From Bacteroidota bacterium (GTDB lineage: Bacteria > Bacteroidota > Bacteroidia > Chitinophagales > Chitinophagaceae): 64,000 bases of DNA. A program made the position numbers and the translations under genes. The notes below the pieces were generated by a model that worked only from the letters and a program-made list of their open reading frames with translations, made no database searches and was not told the DNA's origin. Below, one piece after another: positions 18,434 through 28,341 of this stretch (positions within the stretch are counted from its first letter, which is position 1; the number at the start of each line of letters is the position of its first letter). The stretch covers positions 124,001 to 188,000 of the forward strand of contig CANGQJ010000002.1 of the NCBI GenBank assembly GCA_947456625.1. Reading direction: 5' to 3'.

Positions 18434-20500
18434 TTAATTTATCTCAAAAATACTTACAGCACAGCCGCCCCCTTTTGCAATTGGTATTACCAATTGAGTG
18501 GACGCACTCACTATTTTTTGTTCAATCATATATGCTGTTGGATTGATTGAATAATCAGCATTTTTACCATCCATATAAAAAATAGCTTTGTACTTTTTTG
18601 ACTTATCTAAAAAATCAAATTTCAAATTTAAAGTTCTTGCATTTTCGTCTGTGATGGAACCTATAAACCAATCTTTATTATTTTTTGCTTTTCTTGCAAT
18701 CGTAATATAATCGCCAGGCTCTGCTTCTAAAATTTTAGTGTCAGACCAATCCACTGGAACATCTTTTATAAATTGAAAGGCATCTAAATGTTTTTCATAA
18801 TTTTCAGGTAAGTCTGCTGCCATTTGTAAAGGACTATACATCGTAACATATAAAGCAAGTTGTTTTGCTAAAGTAGAAAGTACTTTTTGTTTTCTTTCAA
18901 TTTCAAATTGATTTAATTGAAAATGAAATAATCCTGGGGTATAATCCATTGGCCCCCCCATTAGTCTTGTAAATGGTAAAATAGTATTGTGCTCTGGTAA
19001 AATTCCCAAAGTAGGTGCATTATTAAATTCAGTACCTCTTGCGGCTTCATTCGCCATCCAGTTTGGATAAGTTCGATGCAGACCGGTTGGATGCACCGGC
19101 TCGTGCGCATCTAACATAATTTTATACTGTGCGGTTTTTTCTGCTACTCTATTATAATGATTTACCATCCATTGGCCATCATGATGTTCACCTCTTGGAA
19201 TAATTTTTCCTACATACCCAGTTTTAACAGTGTTCATATCATGATTCAGCATAAACCGATATGCTGTATCCATTTTTCTTTCATATCCAATAGCCGATCC
19301 AGATGTTTCGTGATGCATAATAATTTTAACACCCTTTAATTTTGCATACTTCGTTAAAGCATTTACATCATAATCCGAATAGGGTGTAACAAAATCAAAA
19401 ACATCTTCTTTCCAATTTCCAAACCAATCCTCCCAACCCGTATTCCAACCCTCAACTAATACGCCATCAAATTTATGCTGAGACGCAAAATCAATATATT
19501 TTTTTACATTTTCAGTGGTAGCTCCATGCTTTCCGCCTTCTTTAAACCAAGTTGCTTTTCCGGTATGCATTTCCCACCAAACTCCAATAAATTTTTGCGG
19601 TCGAATAAAGGAAGTATTTTTAATTACAGAAGGCGCGTTTAAATTTAGAATCAATTTTGAACTTAAAATTTCTGTGGCTTTATCACTTACGATAATGGTT
19701 CTCCATGGTGATTTAAACGGTGCTTGTAAATAAGCTTTATTGCCAACAGCATCAGGGACTAAAGCTGATGTCAAACACATGTTATCCTTATTCAACATTA
19801 AGTTCATTGCAGGATAATTTACAAGTGCTGCCTCATGAATGTTTAAGTATAAACCCTCAGCAGTTTTCATCATTAAAGGAGTTTGTACTGCATGTCGATT
19901 AATTAATGAGACAACTGCAATATCTTTTTCTTTTGCAGCAGCGGCATATGCATCAATCTCCGAAAGTTTAGACGTATTATATGCATACTCATTGGTATCA
20001 AAATCGCCGGGTATCCAAAAAGTTTTATGATCTCCCGATAAAGTAAATTGTGTTTGTTCATTTTTTAAAATAAAATAATTTAAATTTTTTTGAAGAGGAA
20101 ATTCATACCTAAAACCAACACCATCATCGAATAATCTAAAAATTATATTAATGAAATAAGTATTCGTTTTTTGATCGGTTAAATGAAAAATATATTCTTT
20201 GTATTTATTACGTATAGTATTTTGTTCACCCCAAACAGGATCCCAATTCTTATCCACTTTGCTAGAATCAATATTCAATAAATTAAATGAATACAATTCA
20301 ATTGATGGTTTACTTAATTCAAGTCCCAAACTTGAATTATCTATCACTGTTTTATTTTTATAAAATACAGTATAAATAAATTTGCCGTCTGCTTGTAAAT
20401 TGGTCATTAACTTTATCGGGCCATTACTTGCTAATGTGATTTTTTGAGCTGTTCCCGCAATACAAAGCGAAATCATAAACGCTAATAGAACTTTTTTCAT
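18434..20500 (-). CDS. Glycoside hydrolase family 97, exported
   Basis: A 688-residue periplasmic glycosidase with a signal peptide ending near AGTAQ (residue 19). The three-part GH97 layout is visible: an N-terminal beta-supersandwich (to about 290), the central (beta/alpha)8 barrel with GVWWEMHTGKATW and VLVEGWNTGWEDW, and a C-terminal beta domain. The barrel segment MLDAHEPVHPTGLHRTYPNW has a Glu right after the His (about residue 466). In SusB-like inverting alpha-glucosidases a Glu occupies this kind of site, so an inverting alpha-glucosidase is the better guess over a retaining alpha-galactosidase. There is no SusC/SusD context. Confidence 0.9.
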   Translation of the reverse strand: MKKVLLAFMISLCIAGTAQKITLASNGPIKLMTNLQADGKFIYTVFYKNKTVIDNSSLGLELSKPSIELYSFNLLNIDSSKVDKNWDPVWGEQNTIRNKYKEYIFHLTDQKTNTYFINIIFRLFDDGVGFRYEFPLQKNLNYFILKNEQTQFTLSGDHKTFWIPGDFDTNEYAYNTSKLSEIDAYAAAAKEKDIAVVSLINRHAVQTPLMMKTAEGLYLNIHEAALVNYPAMNLMLNKDNMCLTSALVPDAVGNKAYLQAPFKSPWRTIIVSDKATEILSSKLILNLNAPSVIKNTSFIRPQKFIGVWWEMHTGKATWFKEGGKHGATTENVKKYIDFASQHKFDGVLVEGWNTGWEDWFGNWKEDVFDFVTPYSDYDVNALTKYAKLKGVKIIMHHETSGSAIGYERKMDTAYRFMLNHDMNTVKTGYVGKIIPRGEHHDGQWMVNHYNRVAEKTAQYKIMLDAHEPVHPTGLHRTYPNWMANEAARGTEFNNAPTLGILPEHNTILPFTRLMGGPMDYTPGLFHFQLNQFEIERKQKVLSTLAKQLALYVTMYSPLQMAADLPENYEKHLDAFQFIKDVPVDWSDTKILEAEPGDYITIARKAKNNKDWFIGSITDENARTLNLKFDFLDKSKKYKAIFYMDGKNADYSINPTAYMIEQKIVSASTQLVIPIAKGGGCAVSIFEIN

Positions 20501-20683
20501 TCCTTTTATTTAAATATTTTTCTGATTATTAGTATTTCAATACAAAAATACATAATATAATATTGTGTTAGATTGATATCCATTATGATAACCTTAACTA
20601 CTTTAAGCATTTTTTAAGTAGTAGGGCATTAATCTTATTAGTTACTTTGTTGTCTAAATAAGTATAACTAAATATATTTTGTT

Positions 20684-21517
20684 ATGAAAAACATTACGCG
20701 CTTTATTACAGTTATCCTAATTACTGTTGCTTTATTATCTATTACAAATACAAGCTCTGCACAAAGAGGAAGGGGAGGTTTTGGTGGTGGTCACTTTGGA
20801 GGTGGTTTTTTTGGCGGTGCCCGATTTGGGGGTACTCGTTTTGTAGGAAGTATTGGATACCGTCCACGTATATTGCCCTTCGGTAGAATGTATAGTTTAC
20901 CAAGTTCTTATTTAAGAATTAGGTTTGGAGGTATGCCGTATTATTTTGTGGATGGGCTTTACTATGCTTCCTATGGTGATTATTATGGATTGGTTGCACC
21001 TCCTTTTGGTTTAACTATTGGGTTATTGCCAAGAGGTTACTGGGGATTTAGTTTTGGTGGCTATCCTTATTTTTATCATAGCGGTATTTTTTACAGATCC
21101 ACCAATGACAATAAATACCAAGTAGTACAAGCTCCAGTTGGAGCCGAGGTTCCGGCATTACCAAAGGATGCAAAACCAATTGTTATAAATGATGTGAAAT
21201 TATATGAATATTTAGGCACTTATTATAAAGAGGTGGTTGGCGAAGACGGTAAAGTAAAATATATGGTACAAGGAAAGGACGGCGTATTAAATACAAATTC
21301 AACCCCCGAGGTTAGCATTGAAAATAATTCAAACAACAATGCACCAGCAGCTGCCACTATTTATACACCAAGTATTGGAGATATTGTTTTACAACTTCCT
21401 AGTCAAACTAAAATTGTAATTGTGAATGGTAAAAAATTATTCGTTACACCAGAGCATGTGTATTATGAGGAATTTGTAGATGGCAATACTTTAAAATATA
21501 AAATAGTAGGAATGTAA
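20684..21517 (+). CDS. Exported glycine/tyrosine-rich protein, DUF6515-like
   Basis: A 277-residue protein with a signal peptide ending near TSSAQ (residue 26). A Gly/Phe/Arg-rich stretch follows (about 28-55, repeated GG-x-FGG). Next come repeats of a Gly-Gly-x-Pro-Tyr-(Tyr/Phe)-(Phe/Tyr) pattern: FGGMPYYFVDGLYY and FGGYPYFYHSGIFY. The C-terminal half has two short repeats of the form INDVKLYEYLGTYYKEVV and VNGKKLFVTPEHVYYEEFV. The overall pattern fits a DUF6515-type surface/periplasmic protein. Function is unknown. It is monocistronic and followed by a strong terminator. Confidence 0.75.
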   Translation: MKNITRFITVILITVALLSITNTSSAQRGRGGFGGGHFGGGFFGGARFGGTRFVGSIGYRPRILPFGRMYSLPSSYLRIRFGGMPYYFVDGLYYASYGDYYGLVAPPFGLTIGLLPRGYWGFSFGGYPYFYHSGIFYRSTNDNKYQVVQAPVGAEVPALPKDAKPIVINDVKLYEYLGTYYKEVVGEDGKVKYMVQGKDGVLNTNSTPEVSIENNSNNNAPAAATIYTPSIGDIVLQLPSQTKIVIVNGKKLFVTPEHVYYEEFVDGNTLKYKIVGM

Positions 21518-21545
21518 AATTTTTCTATTGTTTAATTATAAAAAT

Positions 21546-21578
21546 AAAAACCCCCTAATTAGTAGTTAGGGGGTTTTT
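21546..21578. terminator. Bidirectional intrinsic terminator
   Basis: AAAAACCCCCTAA and TTAGGGGGTTTTT form a 13-bp stem with a 7-base loop between the convergent DUF6515-like and M14 peptidase genes. A and T runs on each side let it act on both strands. Confidence 0.9.
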
Positions 21579-21582
21579 ATTT

Positions 21583-24264
21583 TTATTGGTACAACTGATT
21601 AAACAACATTTTATATGTTCCGTGTGTTTGACCTCGGAAGGTTATTTCGGGACCATAAACAAATAGTTTTCCTTTACCCACATTCGCTTCAAAAGCAGCA
21701 ACGCCGTCTTGTAAATATGCTTGTCCAAATGCCCAACCACTTCTTAAAGTATTTGCACTTGCATACCAAGCAAGCGGTGTTACCTCCTTATGTGAAATAG
21801 CTTCAGGCGCTAATTTAAATACTGGGCTTGCACTAAAATATACATCGGCCTTATTATTCATTCCGTAATTAGGTGCATAGTTATTATCAACATCAACCTG
21901 CATTACACTTCCTGGAATATAAAATTTTTCGCCTGGCAATGCCTTTTCTTTTCCTGCAACCATTTCAACCAATGCATTTTTTACAGGCAAATTTAAATGG
22001 TATGCAATATTTGCACTTGAACCAATAGTCACTATTCTTCCACCGTTATCTAAGAATTTTTGTAAAGCAGGAATTGATTTTTGTGCGGTGATCTTTCCAA
22101 TATTTGCTTGAAATGCTTCGGGAATATCTTCGGTTTTAGGTTCTTTTTCTTCCCAAGGTGAAGCCTCTGGTCTTAATGCTGGAATGGCACCATCTACAAA
22201 TACCAACACATCATATTTGTCATTTAAATTAGCAGCATCTATTTCTTTTGCAAAAACTAAATTAAAATCAAAGTGATGTTTTTCAAAAATCCATCTCACC
22301 CAACCAGAAGGCATTGAACCACCATATTTATCCCAAAGGCCAATACGTAGTGGTTTGATTATTTTTTCTAGATTGCTTGGTTTTGTAGCAACACTTGTAA
22401 ATACTATACCTGTTTCGTTTGCAATTTTTTCAATTGCTATATTGTTGGCTCCACTTACAAAATAAAGTTCTTTGTTTTTGTAAATAGTTGCTCCTTGTTT
22501 TAATAAGTCATTCACTGCAATATAAGCAGCATTGTCCTTTGTAGTTAATGTATATCCAGCAATTTGTTTTGCATCGTTATTTATTTTGCCAGCAGGATAT
22601 TGCAATTCGCCATATGAAATATTTTCAAAAGGACCATTAAAGTCATCTAAGATTCTATCAAATGTAATTCCCATTGTAAATGCTGGAGTCCAACCTGCTG
22701 CGTCGTATGGGCGCACTGGAGGACCACCTGGATATTGGAAATCATTGGGGTGATCCTGTGGTTCAAACATATCTAATACATGTGGTCTAAACGCTTGATT
22801 GGTTTTTACTATGTAGGATCCTGCTAAATAATTTTTTCCTGCAATCGAAAAATTGCTGGTTGCTTTTTGCACTTTAATACCACTATTAATTAAAATATTT
22901 ATGAATGTACTTGCGGTGGTGGTTTGACCTGCAGGTACAATATATCCTCTTGGATCTCTTAAGTCTTTATTATTATAAACTTTATTAAAATAAGCAACTG
23001 GAAGGGTGTCTGCTCTTGTTTCTTTTTTATCTGCTTTAAAAGTTTCGGTTAATAGTTCTACTTTTTTGGGTGACAAAGTCCAGTTGTCCTTGCTTCCTGC
23101 ATTAATACTATTTAAGCCCATGGTATAAATATTATACAACAATTCATCCTTATACCTAGATGCATAATTTAATACAGCGTAGTTTAATGAAACCGAATAG
23201 TCAATAGAATTTTTAAAATACCATTTTTGAGGTGTAATTGGAAATGGTGTTGCGCTGTTTGGAATTAATCTTTGTGGCACAAGTGGAATATTACTAGGCG
23301 TAGGATTTCCAATAATTTCAGTTAATAACCCTATGATATTATGATAGTAAGCGGCTGTTCTTAATCCACCATTCCACCAAGTAGAATATACCGAACCACT
23401 CTTCATGGTATAGCCTGGTTTACCCTCGGCATTAAGCCTACTGCTCATTGCAGCGCCCAATGCATCAATGCCCGTTACAAGTAATGGATCATAAACATAA
23501 TTGAAAGGATCACGGTATGGAGGTCCAGCTACCACAGTACCTGGAGGACCTGTTTGATGATGATTGTATAAAATTTGAGGCATCCACTCTATGTATAATT
23601 GACGACTCATGTTTTTAGACTCACTCATGTTTAACATAAAAAAGTCACGGTTGTTATCGTGCCCAATGTATTTTTCATATAATCTTGGAAGACTTTCCGT
23701 AGTTCTTTTTAAGGTATCGCTATTGCGCATATACCAATTAGACACCAACTCTTGGCCATCCGGATTTGCATGTACAAATAAAATAATTGTAGATTTTAAA
23801 ATGCGATTGGTTTCTTCATCGTTTCTTGTCAAAACGGTATAAAGCGTTTGAATTAGTTGATGAATTCCCGTTACCTCTGTTGCATGTAAGCCACCATCAA
23901 TCCATACTACACTCTTTCCTGTTTTTGCAAGTTGCCTTGCTTCTTCATTTGTTAAACCCTCGGCGTGTGCTAATTTTTGAGATATAGCTTTGTATTTTTC
24001 AAGCTGTTTAATGTTGCTTGGATCAGAAACAATTAGCATGTATTGGTTACGCCCTTCTTCGGTTTTACCAATGACTTGTAGCTTTACTTTATTGGAAGCA
24101 GCTGCTACTTTTTTAAAATACGCTTCGGTTTGAGTAAAAGTGGCTAAATGATAATTGTCGCCAATATTAAAACCAAAATGTTCTTTGGGAGATGGGATTG
24201 ACTGTGCAATTACATTTGCAAATGTAAAAACCAGTAGCAGTCCAATAATAAGGTACTTACGCAT
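21583..24264 (-). CDS. Exported M14-family zinc carboxypeptidase-like protein
   Basis: An 893-residue secreted metallopeptidase with a signal peptide ending near ANVIAQ (residue 21). The M14 zinc motif H-x-x-E is seen as GLHATE, with the third ligand His in LYNHHQTGPP and a general-base Glu candidate in GLLTEIIGNP. After the catalytic domain (to about residue 370) there is a long extension. Its last third (from LRIGLWDKYGGSMPSGW) resembles the glutamine-amidotransferase-like fold often fused to this M14 subgroup. The product probably trims peptides in the periplasm. The AAA+ ATPase gene on the same strand lies 60 bp upstream, so co-transcription is possible. Confidence 0.87.
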   Translation of the reverse strand: MRKYLIIGLLLVFTFANVIAQSIPSPKEHFGFNIGDNYHLATFTQTEAYFKKVAAASNKVKLQVIGKTEEGRNQYMLIVSDPSNIKQLEKYKAISQKLAHAEGLTNEEARQLAKTGKSVVWIDGGLHATEVTGIHQLIQTLYTVLTRNDEETNRILKSTIILFVHANPDGQELVSNWYMRNSDTLKRTTESLPRLYEKYIGHDNNRDFFMLNMSESKNMSRQLYIEWMPQILYNHHQTGPPGTVVAGPPYRDPFNYVYDPLLVTGIDALGAAMSSRLNAEGKPGYTMKSGSVYSTWWNGGLRTAAYYHNIIGLLTEIIGNPTPSNIPLVPQRLIPNSATPFPITPQKWYFKNSIDYSVSLNYAVLNYASRYKDELLYNIYTMGLNSINAGSKDNWTLSPKKVELLTETFKADKKETRADTLPVAYFNKVYNNKDLRDPRGYIVPAGQTTTASTFINILINSGIKVQKATSNFSIAGKNYLAGSYIVKTNQAFRPHVLDMFEPQDHPNDFQYPGGPPVRPYDAAGWTPAFTMGITFDRILDDFNGPFENISYGELQYPAGKINNDAKQIAGYTLTTKDNAAYIAVNDLLKQGATIYKNKELYFVSGANNIAIEKIANETGIVFTSVATKPSNLEKIIKPLRIGLWDKYGGSMPSGWVRWIFEKHHFDFNLVFAKEIDAANLNDKYDVLVFVDGAIPALRPEASPWEEKEPKTEDIPEAFQANIGKITAQKSIPALQKFLDNGGRIVTIGSSANIAYHLNLPVKNALVEMVAGKEKALPGEKFYIPGSVMQVDVDNNYAPNYGMNNKADVYFSASPVFKLAPEAISHKEVTPLAWYASANTLRSGWAFGQAYLQDGVAAFEANVGKGKLFVYGPEITFRGQTHGTYKMLFNQLYQ

Positions 24265-24324
24265 AATATAAAATTTGTAGTAATTTAATAAAATGCTGGG
24301 ATCTACCTAATAATTAGCTGCTTT

Positions 24325-25881
24325 TTACGCGAAATCATTAAAATCTTCGTCCTCAAAATTCATGGCACCTAAATTCATCATGGATCCCATTAAATCCTTA
24401 AACTCAATTTTACCGTCAATCATTTTTTTGCTTATTAAAGAATAAGCCGAAAGGCCATGTAATACAAATTCCATTAATAAAGCAGCTTGCTTGTCACTTG
24501 CACTTGGATAATGTTTTTTAACAATACCAAATAAGCCATCTACTTTATATAATGCAAGTACTTTATCCTCGTCCTTCATATCTAATAATAAATCCAAATG
24601 ATTTCCAGCATCAAACCATTTTGTAATTAATGCATACGGATTTTCGGGTTGTTTAACCTCACCTGTTTGCGCAGCCGATTTTTTGATTGGCTTTTTCTTT
24701 TTAAGCTCGTCTGGATTTGGGAAATAACTTGCAAATAAAGTTCTAATAGATTTATTTAATAAATTTAATGCAACTTCGTATGGTCCTTCTTGTTCACCTT
24801 CGTATACCAATTCAATTTTTCCAGTAATGGCTGGAATAATACCGGATAAATCACTTATCCAAATTTGGGTGTTTTTTTCGTTATGAATAATAGCCCTACG
24901 CTCTGCACTACTCACCGCAGCCTCATATGCAGCAATGGTTAAACGCGCACTCACTCCGCTTTTTTTATCTACAAATTCATTGGTTCTTGCTTCAAAGGAA
25001 ACCTGTTCAATTAGTCTTTTTACTAAATCACTTACTTCAACTTTATTTTTTTGCGCAGGTAAAATATTGGCTTCTTGTTCGGTAATAGCAAGAGAAGTTT
25101 CAATACTTTTTGGATAGTGTGTTAAAATTTGACTTTCAATTCTATCTTTTAATGGGGTTACAATACTTCCTCTATTGGTGTAATCCTCTGGGTTAGCAGT
25201 AAACACAAATAAAATATCAAGTGGCATGCGTAATTTAAATCCTCTAATTTGAATATCACCTTCTTGTAAAATATTAAAAAGTGAAACCTGAATTCTTGCT
25301 TGTAAATCGGGTAATTCATTAATTACAAAAATGCCCCTATTGCTTCTTGGAATAATACCATAATGAATTACTTTTTCGTCTGCAAAGCTCAACTTTAAAT
25401 TAGCTGCTTTAATAGGGTCAATGTCTCCAATTAAATCCGAAACACTTACATCGGGTGTAGCTAATTTTTCGCCGTAACGCTCCGATTTATGAACCCAATG
25501 AATTGGGGTATTGTCTCCATGTTCTGCAATTAAGTCCACTGCAAACCTACTTAATGGCTTTAAGGGATCGTCGTTTACTTCGCTTCCTGCTATTGTTGGT
25601 ATGTATTCATCTAATAAATCTACCATTTGGCGTGCCATTCTGGTTTTAGCTTGTCCGCGCAAACCTAAAAACAAAATATTATGTCTACTTAATAATGCTC
25701 TTTCTACATCGGGTATTACCGTGTCCTCGTAACCTAATATTCCCTCAAATGCGTTTTGTTTATTTTGAATACTTGCAATTAAATTATCTCTCACCTCATC
25801 TTTTATAGATTTTGGTTGGTATCCCGACTTTTTTAAATCCCCTAAGGTTACTATTTTTTGTATGTCCATTTTCTTACTCAT
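24325..25881 (-). CDS. MoxR/ChlI-like AAA+ ATPase
   Basis: A 518-residue AAA+ protein of the magnesium-chelatase-I/MoxR branch. Walker A reads GLRGQAKT (73-80), where Ala replaces the usual Gly before Lys. Walker B reads GIFVINELPDL, with Asn in place of the usual Asp. I recall both changes from this family in general, so they probably do not signal inactivity. The arginine-finger/sensor regions are present (ANPEDYTNRGSIVTPLKDRIESQ). A Lys-rich linker (about 385-410) precedes a helical C-terminal part. The neighbouring VWA-domain gene sits 2 bp upstream. Such MoxR-VWA pairs act as chaperone-like complexes that insert cofactors or remodel proteins; the target here is unknown. Confidence 0.87.
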   Translation of the reverse strand: MSKKMDIQKIVTLGDLKKSGYQPKSIKDEVRDNLIASIQNKQNAFEGILGYEDTVIPDVERALLSRHNILFLGLRGQAKTRMARQMVDLLDEYIPTIAGSEVNDDPLKPLSRFAVDLIAEHGDNTPIHWVHKSERYGEKLATPDVSVSDLIGDIDPIKAANLKLSFADEKVIHYGIIPRSNRGIFVINELPDLQARIQVSLFNILQEGDIQIRGFKLRMPLDILFVFTANPEDYTNRGSIVTPLKDRIESQILTHYPKSIETSLAITEQEANILPAQKNKVEVSDLVKRLIEQVSFEARTNEFVDKKSGVSARLTIAAYEAAVSSAERRAIIHNEKNTQIWISDLSGIIPAITGKIELVYEGEQEGPYEVALNLLNKSIRTLFASYFPNPDELKKKKPIKKSAAQTGEVKQPENPYALITKWFDAGNHLDLLLDMKDEDKVLALYKVDGLFGIVKKHYPSASDKQAALLMEFVLHGLSAYSLISKKMIDGKIEFKDLMGSMMNLGAMNFEDEDFNDFA

Positions 25882-25883
25882 AA

Positions 25884-26999
25884 TTAATAAACTGTTTTTC
25901 GTTTTCCGCTTTCAAAATCGTTAAATATAAAAGTGCCTAAATTATCAAGCGAAGCAAAGTAGGCTTTTCCATTATTCATTTCTGTAAACTCTTCTACAAA
26001 TTTTTGCAAGTAAGGATCCGACGCAATCATAAATGTAGTAATAGGAATTTTTAATTTCTTGCACTGTGCAGCCAAATTAATACAGCGGTTTACTACTTTA
26101 CGATCTAGACCAAAACTATTTTTATAATACTTGCCACCAATTTTTAAACAGGTTGGTTTGCCATCGGTAATCATAAATATTTGCTTGTTTGCCGTTTTCC
26201 TTTTTCTTAAAATATCCATGGCTAACTCAAGCCCAGCAACGGTATTAGTGTGATAAGGTCCCACTTGTAAATAAGGAAGGTCCTTAATTTCAACCTGCCA
26301 TGCATCGTTTCCAAACACTACAATATCAATGGTGTCCTTTGGATATTTTTTGGTGATAAGCTCACATAAAGCCATGGCTACTTTTTTGGCAGGCGTAATT
26401 CTATCCTCACCATATAATATCATAGAATGAGAAATATCAATCATTAAAACCGTAGAGGTTTGTGTTTTAAAATCGGCTTCTCTTATAACTAAATCATCCT
26501 CATGCATGGAAAAAGCATCCACGCCTCGGTTAATTTGTGCATTTTTAATACTTTCAGTAAAATCAATTTGCTCCATTAAATCACCAAACTGAAACGACCT
26601 GGTATCGGAATTAATATCTCCTGTTGGTCCTACTTTAGTGGTACTATGCCCGCCTTGTTTAGATTTTTTTAATTTGCCGAAAATTTCTTCTAAGCTTTTT
26701 TGGCGAATGGTTTGCTCTGTTTTTGCTGTTATGGCAAATCTGCCATCCTGTGGGTTTTCTTTTAGGTACCCATTTTGCTTTAAGTCCTCAATAAAATCAC
26801 CTACGCCATATTCATCATCGGTAAATTTATGGGTTCTATCCAATTGGTTCATCCAATCCAAGGCCTCACTAGCATCCCCACTGGTGTAGTTAAGTAATTG
26901 TGTGAAAATGTCCAACATTTGTTCAAATTTGGACTTGGAGTTTTCACCTGGAATAAAATTTATAAAACGGTGCCCTATCATAGTTATGCAATTTAACAA
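25884..26999 (-). CDS. VWA-domain protein, partner of the AAA+ ATPase
   Basis: A 371-residue protein. Its C-terminal half is a von Willebrand A domain with an intact metal-ion-dependent adhesion site: Asp188-x-Ser190-x-Ser192 in MIDISHSM, a Thr in the NTVAGL segment, and an Asp in MITDGKPT. The N-terminal half is helical and charged. It has no signal peptide, so it is cytoplasmic. The start could instead be Met7 (26981). It is transcribed first, 2 bp before the AAA+ gene, and the two products are expected to form a complex. Confidence 0.88.
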   Translation of the reverse strand: MLNCITMIGHRFINFIPGENSKSKFEQMLDIFTQLLNYTSGDASEALDWMNQLDRTHKFTDDEYGVGDFIEDLKQNGYLKENPQDGRFAITAKTEQTIRQKSLEEIFGKLKKSKQGGHSTTKVGPTGDINSDTRSFQFGDLMEQIDFTESIKNAQINRGVDAFSMHEDDLVIREADFKTQTSTVLMIDISHSMILYGEDRITPAKKVAMALCELITKKYPKDTIDIVVFGNDAWQVEIKDLPYLQVGPYHTNTVAGLELAMDILRKRKTANKQIFMITDGKPTCLKIGGKYYKNSFGLDRKVVNRCINLAAQCKKLKIPITTFMIASDPYLQKFVEEFTEMNNGKAYFASLDNLGTFIFNDFESGKRKTVY

Positions 27000-27022
27000 A
27001 TACTAGGCAAGAAGGTTTAAAT

Positions 27023-27057
27023 AAAAAGGGGCTATCCCGATTTGGACGCCCCTTTTT
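27023..27057 (-). terminator. Intrinsic terminator of the lipoprotein/membrane-protein pair
   Basis: AAAAAGGGGC and GCCCCTTTTT form a 10-bp stem with a 15-base loop that can itself pair (TCC/GGA). Read on the minus strand, it ends in a T run. It follows the 27078-27449 gene. Confidence 0.8.
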
Positions 27058-27077
27058 TAATTTGACCTGGTATTTAC

Positions 27078-27449
27078 CTACTTTTTTACATTTCTTATGC
27101 TATCAATTTTTTGCTGATATACCGCCAAATCTTTATCATTTTTATTGATCAGGATATAAGAATTGATGGGAAGAATAAAATATTTTATAGCCGTAATAAT
27201 TAAAGCAAAAGACATTATCCATGTTAACGTTTTATTTCTTTTGAAACTTATGATGGCTGCAAATATACATAAGGTTGAAAATATCCAAAATCCAACCCAT
27301 AAAGAAAAAGAATGAATTTTATACTCAAACGTTAAATGCTTATAGTAGGAAAGTGGCTTATAATTAAATATTCTAATTACGTAAATAAATCCAAGTAATA
27401 CATAAGCATACCAATACTTTTTGAAACTGATTTTAAATTTTTCTAACAT
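27078..27449 (-). CDS. Small integral membrane protein of unknown function
   Basis: A 123-residue protein with about three to four membrane segments (near residues 13-28, 48-70, 73-98). It has a Lys/Asp-rich C-terminal tail that is probably helical. I do not recognise a family. It starts 4 bp after the stop of the Cys-rich lipoprotein gene on the same strand and shares its terminator, so the two form an operon. Both have unusually few known neighbours. Confidence 0.65.
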   Translation of the reverse strand: MLEKFKISFKKYWYAYVLLGFIYVIRIFNYKPLSYYKHLTFEYKIHSFSLWVGFWIFSTLCIFAAIISFKRNKTLTWIMSFALIITAIKYFILPINSYILINKNDKDLAVYQQKIDSIRNVKK

Positions 27450-27453
27450 ATCA

Positions 27454-28341
27454 TTATTTTTTATTTCTTATAACACAAGCTTTATAATAGTAATCACAGG
27501 CTAATCTGTCTAAAGAATAAACTTTCATTGCAGTAGCAGCTCCAATAATTGAACTATAATAAAGACCTATAAAAGCACCTGGAATTGTACCAGTAGGTGA
27601 CAAATAGGATCCGATTGCTCCTCCAATTACAACTCCACTTGCAGCTGTATTAAAAGTTGTACTAAAACTCCCATCAACATATTTTGACATAGCTGTGGTA
27701 TAACATGCTTTCAATAGAAAACAACATTCATCTAAACATTCACCATTTGCATCAACACCTTCTAAATCCATAGCACCAAAAAATTGAAATGCAGGCGCTT
27801 GCGGATTTAAGACATAATCATCATACATGCTACTTGCTTTTATATGATCTGTATTGTTTTTAATGGAATCCATTTTAGTTTTCGCATATAAAGATCTTGC
27901 TTTAAAAAAAGTAAGTACCTGTTGATCTGTTAGTTTTAAATTTTGAGCATAATATTTATTCCTAATTGTGGTTGAATTAATGACAATTTGATTTGAATAA
28001 TATTGTAATTCAGCAATTGACTTTAATTTATAAAAATTTGCAAGCTCCATTTGAAGTTCAATATCATTTGGTTGTAATGCTAATTTTTTAAAAATTTCAT
28101 TACTTGCTAAATTAATCTCCTCCGTGGTTCTTTGATCATTATATACTAATTGTAAATAATGTGGATCAAAATGATTTAATGCGTCAAACAATCCAACAAA
28201 TGCAGGATCGCCTGAAATTAAAGCTGGGGTTGGCACAGAAGCAGATGTATTTACATTAGTCCCAACCGATTTTTCACAACTTGTTAAAAATATAATTCCA
28301 ATGACAAAGAGCATACATGTTGCAACGATTCTGTTTTTCAT
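27454..28341 (-). CDS. Cys-rich lipoprotein with glycine-zipper C-terminus, unknown function
   Basis: A 295-residue lipoprotein: the signal peptide ends in a lipobox LTSC, with the lipidated Cys at about residue 22. Residues 30-190 are mostly helical. A Cys cluster follows (CLDECCFLLKAC), then a glycine-zipper hydrophobic segment (GVVIGGAIGSYL through FIGLYY), and a final pair of Cys residues in ACDYYYKAC. The arrangement suggests a disulfide-linked hairpin that can insert in a membrane. No family is recognised. It is the first gene of a two-gene operon with a small membrane protein. Confidence 0.68.
   Translation of the reverse strand: MKNRIVATCMLFVIGIIFLTSCEKSVGTNVNTSASVPTPALISGDPAFVGLFDALNHFDPHYLQLVYNDQRTTEEINLASNEIFKKLALQPNDIELQMELANFYKLKSIAELQYYSNQIVINSTTIRNKYYAQNLKLTDQQVLTFFKARSLYAKTKMDSIKNNTDHIKASSMYDDYVLNPQAPAFQFFGAMDLEGVDANGECLDECCFLLKACYTTAMSKYVDGSFSTTFNTAASGVVIGGAIGSYLSPTGTIPGAFIGLYYSSIIGAATAMKVYSLDRLACDYYYKACVIRNKK

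Noticed and set aside
14008..20500. TonB receptor plus GH97 as a polysaccharide utilization locus
   Set aside because: The receptor is Oar-like, no SusD is present, and an unrelated aminotransferase lies between them.
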